Position numbers and translations under genes: made by a program. Below the pieces are notes generated by a model, which saw only the letters and a program-made list of their open reading frames with translations, did no database searches and had not been told where the DNA came from. A DNA stretch of 64,000 nt. Origin: Geodermatophilus arenarius (GTDB lineage: Bacteria; Actinomycetota; Actinomycetes; Mycobacteriales; Geodermatophilaceae). The stretch is taken from the NCBI RefSeq assembly GCF_042654585.1, contig NZ_JBHSGR010000014.1:1-64000 (forward strand), written 5' to 3'. This document shows, piece after piece, positions 59,740 through 64,000 of the stretch (position 1 is its first letter; every line of letters begins with the position of its first letter).

Positions 59740-62700
59740 ATGACCACCACCGCGCCTGGCAGTGCCGCGCCGACCGCCGCCGCCGGACCGAGCGCCAGCT
59801 GCACCCTCGACATCGGCGGCATGACCTGCGCCTCCTGTGTCGGCCGGGTCGAGAAGGCGCTGAACCGGGTCGACGGCGTGGCGGCCGCGGAGGTGAACCT
59901 GGCCACCGAGGTCGCCACCGTCCGCTTCGACCCGGCACGGGTCGGACTCGAGGAGCTGACCGCCGCGGTCGCCCGCGCCGGCTACACCGCCACCCCCCGC
60001 CGCGAGACCCCGCCCGCCGACCAGGACACCGGCACCGGTCCCGGGACGGCGGCCGGAGGTGGCGACGACGAGACGCGGCTGACCGCGCTCAGGCGCCGGT
60101 GGCAGATCACCCTCGCCACCGGCCTGGGCCTGATGGTGCTGATGTACGTGCCGCTGTACCTGGACACGATGGACTGGCTGATGCCGGCCGTCCTCGTGGT
60201 CGCCACCGTCGTGCAGTTCTGGGCCGGCCGGGACGTCTACCGCGCCGCCTGGGCCGCCGCCCGCCACCGCTCGACGAACATGAACACCCTCGTCGCCCTC
60301 GGGACCGGCGTCGCCTACGGCTACAGCGCCTTCGTCACCCTGTGGCCGGCCGCCGCCGAGCGCTGGGGCCTGCCGCTGCACGTCTACTTCGAGACGTCCC
60401 TGGTGATCCTCGCCCTGGTCCTGGCGGGCCGGTGGATGGAGGCCCGGGCGAAGAAGCAGACCGCCGCGGCGATCACCGCCCTGGTCGGCCTCGCGCCGAG
60501 GACGGCCCGCGTGCTGCGCGACGGCGCCGAGGTCGACGTCCCGGTCGAGCAGGTCGCCGTCGGGGACCTCGTGCGGGTCCGGCCCGGCGAGAAGGTCCCC
60601 GTCGACGGCGTCGTGACCGAGGGCGCCACCGCGGTCGACGAGAGCATGCTGACCGGCGAGAGCCTGCCGGTGGACAAGACGGTCGGCGACCAGCTGATCG
60701 GCGCCACGCTCAACCGGACCGGCACCGTCGTCGTCCGGGCCACCGCGGTCGGTGCCGACACCGCGCTGGCGCAGATCGTCCGCCTGGTGGAGGACGCGCA
60801 GGGCGCGAAGGTCCCGCTGCAGCGGCTGGCGGACCGGGTCTCGGCCTGGTTCGTCCCGATCGTGCTCGGCCTGGCCGCGGCCACCTTCCTCGCCTGGGCG
60901 CTGTTCGGCCCGGACAGCGGCCGGCTGACGATGGCGATCACCACGACGATCGCGGTGCTGATCATCGCCTGCCCGTGCGCGCTGGGCCTGGCCACGCCGA
61001 CCGCGGTCATGGTCGGCACCGGCCGGGCCGCGGAGCTCGGCATCCTGATCGGCAACGGGGACGCGCTGGAGACCGCCCGCCGGGTCACCGCCGTCGTGCT
61101 GGACAAGACCGGCACGATCACGCGCGGCAGGCCGGCCCTCACCGGCGTCACCACCACCGGCGGGTGGGCCGAGGACGACGTCCTGGCGCTGGTGGCCGCC
61201 GCGGAGACCGGCAGCGAGCACCCGGTCGGCGAGGCGGTCCTGGCCGCCGCCGCCGACCGCGGGCTGGTCCTGCCGGCGCTGCGCTCCTTCGACGCCGTGC
61301 CCGGCCACGGCATCGACGCCGTCGTCGACGACCGGCACGTCCTGGTGGGCAACGCCGCCCTGATGGCCGCCCGCGGGACCGACGTCTCCGCGCTGCAGGC
61401 CACCGCCGCCCGCGAGGCCGCCGCCGGCCGCACGCCCATGTTCGCCGCGGTCGACGGGGCCGCGGCCGCGGTGCTCACGGTCGCCGACACGGTCAGGCCC
61501 GAGTCGGCCGAGGCGGTCGCCCAGCTGCAGGCGCTCGGCGTCCAGGTGTGGATGCTCACCGGTGACAACGCCGCCACCGCGGCCGCGATCGCCGGGCAGG
61601 TCGGCATCGAGCACGTGCTGGCGGAGGTGCTGCCGGCGGACAAGGCGGCGCAGGTGCGCCGGCTGCAGGAGCAGGGCCACGTCGTGGCGATGGCCGGCGA
61701 CGGCATCAACGACGCCGCGGCCCTGTCGGCCGCCGACGTGGGCATCGCCATCGGGACCGGCGCCGACGTCGCGATCGCCGCCTCCGACGTCACCCTCGTC
61801 GGCGGCGACCTGCGCGGCATCGTCTCGGCGATCGCGCTGTCCCGGCGCACCGTGACCACGATGAAGCAGGGCCTCGGCTGGGCGTTCGGCTACAACCTGC
61901 TGCTGATCCCGGTCGCCGCCGGCGCCCTGTACTGGTGGAACGGCCTGCTGCTGGACCCGGTGCTGGCCTCCGCCGCGATGGCGATGAGCTCGGTCAGCGT
62001 CGTGACCAACGCGCTGCGGCTGCGCCGCTTCCGCCGCCCGGCCACCGTCGCGGAGATCCTGCGCCCGCCGCTGCGTGCCCGGATCGGCCAGTACGCCTAC
62101 CTGACCGGCATCGCGGTCGTCGCGCTGGCCCTGGGCGCGGGGCTGACCGCGGTGTCCCGGATGGACTTCGCCGAGCGCGGCATGAACGGGACGCTCGCCT
62201 GGATGCAGGGCACCGGCATGCCGATGCGGCCGGCGATGAGCGACATGATGACCGCCGAGGTGCCGCCGACCGAGGCCGCCGACGCCGGGCTCGACGTCCG
62301 GCTCGACCTGCCCGCCGCCGTCCGCCCGGGGGAGCCGGCCCGGCTGGTGGCCACCGTCGTCGACACGGGCACCGGGGAACCCGTCGAGGACCTCACCCGC
62401 AGCCACGAGGCGTGGATGCACCTCATCGCCACCCGCGAGGACCTGGGCACCTTCGCCCACGTCCACCCGCAGCCCACCGGCCGGCCCGGGCAGCTCGCCG
62501 TCGACGTCACGTTCCCCACCGCCGGCCGGTACGTCGTCGACACCGAGTTCCGGCGGCAGGGCGAGATGGCCGACGTGCACTCGCGGCAGGTGCTCACCGT
62601 GGCCGGTACCGCGCCGGAGCCGGTGGCCCTGACGGCCGGGCCGCGGACGGTCGTCGTCGACGGCGTGCGGGTCGAGCTGGGAGGGACCGCCGAGGCCGGG

Positions 62701-63012
62701 GGCGTGAGCGACCTGCACTTCACGTTCACCGACGCGGGGACCGGCCGGCCGGTCGACGACCTGCAGCCCTACCTGGCCGCCGCCGGGCACGTCGTGGTCA
62801 TGCGCGCCGACGGGCAGACCTTCGCCCACGAGCACGCGGAGGTGGACGACGGGAACGGCCGGCCGGTGTTCGCGCTGCCGGGCCAGACGTTCGGTCCGGA
62901 GCTCGACGTGCACGCCGAGTTCCCCACCGCCGGGGTCTACCGGCTGTGGGCGCAGTTCCGCCTCGCCGACGGGGACGTCATCACCGCCCCGTTCACCGTC
63001 CGGGCCCGCTGA
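59740..63012 (+). CDS. copA: Cu(+) P1B-type ATPase fused to C-terminal YtkA-like copper-binding domains
   Basis: 1090 aa, ATG with AGGAGTCCGGG. HMA domain with GMTCASC (28-33). Eight membrane helices: CPC in TM6 (IIACPCALGLATPTAVM, near 411), GYNLLLIPVAAG in TM7, AMAMSSVSVVTN in TM8, the Cu(+)-specific set. TGES, DKTGT (near 455), GSEHPVGEAV and GDGINDAAAL are intact, so the pump should work. Past the normal end comes an extra helix (LTGIAVVALALGAGLTAV, about 785), a Met-rich stretch (815-840) and two YtkA/FixH-like beta domains (853-958: WMHLIATREDLGTFAHVHPQ; 966-1090). These would sit outside the membrane and could take up exported copper. Confidence 0.93.
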   Translation: MTTTAPGSAAPTAAAGPSASCTLDIGGMTCASCVGRVEKALNRVDGVAAAEVNLATEVATVRFDPARVGLEELTAAVARAGYTATPRRETPPADQDTGTGPGTAAGGGDDETRLTALRRRWQITLATGLGLMVLMYVPLYLDTMDWLMPAVLVVATVVQFWAGRDVYRAAWAAARHRSTNMNTLVALGTGVAYGYSAFVTLWPAAAERWGLPLHVYFETSLVILALVLAGRWMEARAKKQTAAAITALVGLAPRTARVLRDGAEVDVPVEQVAVGDLVRVRPGEKVPVDGVVTEGATAVDESMLTGESLPVDKTVGDQLIGATLNRTGTVVVRATAVGADTALAQIVRLVEDAQGAKVPLQRLADRVSAWFVPIVLGLAAATFLAWALFGPDSGRLTMAITTTIAVLIIACPCALGLATPTAVMVGTGRAAELGILIGNGDALETARRVTAVVLDKTGTITRGRPALTGVTTTGGWAEDDVLALVAAAETGSEHPVGEAVLAAAADRGLVLPALRSFDAVPGHGIDAVVDDRHVLVGNAALMAARGTDVSALQATAAREAAAGRTPMFAAVDGAAAAVLTVADTVRPESAEAVAQLQALGVQVWMLTGDNAATAAAIAGQVGIEHVLAEVLPADKAAQVRRLQEQGHVVAMAGDGINDAAALSAADVGIAIGTGADVAIAASDVTLVGGDLRGIVSAIALSRRTVTTMKQGLGWAFGYNLLLIPVAAGALYWWNGLLLDPVLASAAMAMSSVSVVTNALRLRRFRRPATVAEILRPPLRARIGQYAYLTGIAVVALALGAGLTAVSRMDFAERGMNGTLAWMQGTGMPMRPAMSDMMTAEVPPTEAADAGLDVRLDLPAAVRPGEPARLVATVVDTGTGEPVEDLTRSHEAWMHLIATREDLGTFAHVHPQPTGRPGQLAVDVTFPTAGRYVVDTEFRRQGEMADVHSRQVLTVAGTAPEPVALTAGPRTVVVDGVRVELGGTAEAGGVSDLHFTFTDAGTGRPVDDLQPYLAAAGHVVVMRADGQTFAHEHAEVDDGNGRPVFALPGQTFGPELDVHAEFPTAGVYRLWAQFRLADGDVITAPFTVRAR

Positions 63013-63231
63013 CCGGAGGAGCACCCGATGAGCACGCCCACCCCGACGCCCCGCCCGGCTCGGGCGCGGCACCCCCGGTCGCGGGTGATCGGCAGGCGCG
63101 ACCAGCCGCTGGTCCAGCGGCTCGCCGACGGACCGGCTGCTGACGACGTCGGTGCCGTCGCGTCGGCCGCGGACCGCGCGCACGGCAGGACCGGAGGACC
63201 GGACGGGCCCCGCTCACCGAGAGAGGAACGG

Positions 63232-63885
63232 ATGACCGTGCACGTGCGCCCGGCGACACCCGAGGACGTCCCGGCCGCCGCCGCGGTGCTCGCCGACGCG
63301 TTCACCGACTACCCCTGGACCCGGTGGACGGTCGACGCCGACGACCACGGCGGGCGGCTGAGGACGCTGTTCCGCCTCGATCTCTCCGCCGTCGCGGTGC
63401 CCTTCGGCCGGGTCGACCTCGGCGAGACGGCGGACGGGCTCGTGAGCGTCGCGGTCTGGATCCGCGGCACCGCGGTACCCGCGGACGTGTGGGCACGGGT
63501 CGGTCGGGCGACCACCGAGCTGGCGGGGGACCGGGCAGCGGCCGCGGCCGAGGCCGAGGCGGTGCTCGCCGGACGCCGCCTCGACGAGCCGCACGTGGCC
63601 CTCGCCAGCCTCGGCGTCGCGCGGCGTCGGCAGGGGCGGGGCCTCGGTGCCGCGACCCTGGCCCCGGGACTCGCGTGGGCCGACCACGAGGGACTGGCGG
63701 TGCACCTGGAGACCAGCGCGGAGCCCAACGTGCGCTTCTACCGCCGCCTCGGCTTCGCGGTGGTCGACGCCGTCGACCTCCCCGACGGGGGTCCGCGCAC
63801 CTGGCTGATGCGCCGTCCGCCCCGCGCGTCTGCCGCTGCCCAGGGGACCTCATCCGTGGGGTTCCCGGACGGACGGGACCGGTGA
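63232..63885 (+). CDS. GNAT family N-acetyltransferase
   Basis: 217 aa from an ATG with GAGAGGAACGG. MTVHVRPATPEDVPAAAAVLADAFTDYPWTRW, then LASLGVARRRQGRGLGAATLAPGLAWADHEGLAVHLETSAEPNVRFYRRLGFAVVDAVDLPDGGPRTWLM: acetyl-CoA loop R-R-Q-G-R-G-L-G and the usual N-V-R-F-Y. An earlier in-frame ATG at 63028 has an even better ribosome site (GGAGGAGCACCCG) and would add 68 residues of Arg/Pro-rich sequence not expected for GNATs. The choice of 63232 follows family homology. Confidence 0.85.
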   Translation: MTVHVRPATPEDVPAAAAVLADAFTDYPWTRWTVDADDHGGRLRTLFRLDLSAVAVPFGRVDLGETADGLVSVAVWIRGTAVPADVWARVGRATTELAGDRAAAAAEAEAVLAGRRLDEPHVALASLGVARRRQGRGLGAATLAPGLAWADHEGLAVHLETSAEPNVRFYRRLGFAVVDAVDLPDGGPRTWLMRRPPRASAAAQGTSSVGFPDGRDR

Positions 63886-64000
63886 ACGTCGTGCTCCTGC
63901 GGCCCGGTACGTCCTGCGCCTGCGCCGCACCAGCGCCGCCATCCCGGCCGGCGCCCCGGTCCTCGACCTCGTCCTGCTCACCGCGCGGGTCGTGGCTCCC
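63882..64000 (+). other. Possible start of a further gene, cut by the window edge
   Basis: A GTG at 63882 overlaps the GNAT stop (GTGA), as coupled genes here do, but its frame soon becomes Cys/Pro/Ser-rich and looks like a shadow. A different frame reads YVLRLRRTSAAIPAGAPVLDLVLLTARVV from 63908 and looks more protein-like, yet has no start codon. Either a frameshifted gene or a gene with an unusual start; undecided because the window ends. Confidence 0.25.

Noticed and set aside
59533..63183. Antisense open frame of over 1200 codons opposite the copper ATPase
   Set aside because: Low-complexity Arg/Gly/Asp/His composition and full overlap with an intact, motif-rich P-type ATPase mark it as a shadow.
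1..64000. tRNA genes, insertion sequences or integrase-borne islands
   Set aside because: No cloverleaf with a T-arm GTTCGAATC-type signature, no transposase or integrase motifs, and no flanking direct repeats were noticed by eye. A tRNAscan or ISfinder run would be decisive.

Overview
The window is high-GC (roughly 74%) actinobacterial chromosome. Gene content and style point to Geodermatophilaceae (Blastococcus/Geodermatophilus/Modestobacter-like): DUF5313- and DUF6186-type small membrane proteins, GTG starts, probable leaderless genes, and an SOS box of the actinobacterial TCGAAC-N4-GTTCGA type. The family assignment is inferred from protein style only; no search was run. No CRISPR array, tRNA, transposase or integrase was seen.

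Layout. 1-100: 3' end of a 5S rRNA and the rrn terminator. 0.2-6.8 kb: DNA metabolism (degenerate HD protein, an SSB paralogue, RecD2 helicase, a phage-like RecA/Sak4-type ATPase, a Cas4/AddB-like Fe-S nuclease, and a small protein behind a perfect LexA box). 6.8-12 kb: CFA-type methyltransferase, membrane adenylate cyclase, DUF5313 protein, OhrR-type MarR regulator with two related palindromes, lipoprotein. 12.2-13.6 kb: amidohydrolase coupled to a MIP18/DUF59 protein. 13.9-16.1 kb: SNF2 helicase. 16.1-21.6 kb: a peculiar block with a 90-aa protein coupled to a SznF/UndA-like diiron oxygenase, a cyclase-AAA-TPR regulator, and an uncharacterised 363-aa protein.

21.8-34.5 kb: acyl-CoA dehydrogenase, a broken alpha/beta hydrolase, PPM-type methyltransferase, small membrane proteins, an ATP-grasp pair (one an orphan C-terminal piece), a double alpha/beta hydrolase, Crp/Fnr regulator with a BBE-type flavin oxidase, and several small unknowns. 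34.5-44.7 kb: nitronate monooxygenase-like protein, two tandem class C serine hydrolases, a two-component system behind twin operators, NAD(P)-binding oxidoreductase, a MerR/SnoaL divergent pair with twin palindromes, and a GntR/hydrolase divergent pair with an AT-rich operator.

44.8-64 kb: a REC-flavoreductase fusion, a CzcO-like monooxygenase, two tandem giant LuxR ATPases, then a metal-flavoured run: MFS exporter with a His-rich tail, CopZ, a 44-aa protein, MacB/FtsX-type ABC exporter, GNAT, a copper P-type ATPase fused to extracytoplasmic YtkA-like domains, and a second GNAT.

Most promising items: (i) the SOS-linked Sak4/Cas4-like recombination module at 3.9-6.8 kb, (ii) the small protein/diiron oxygenase/unknown block at 16.1-21.6 kb, and (iii) the CopA-YtkA fusion at 59.7-63 kb.
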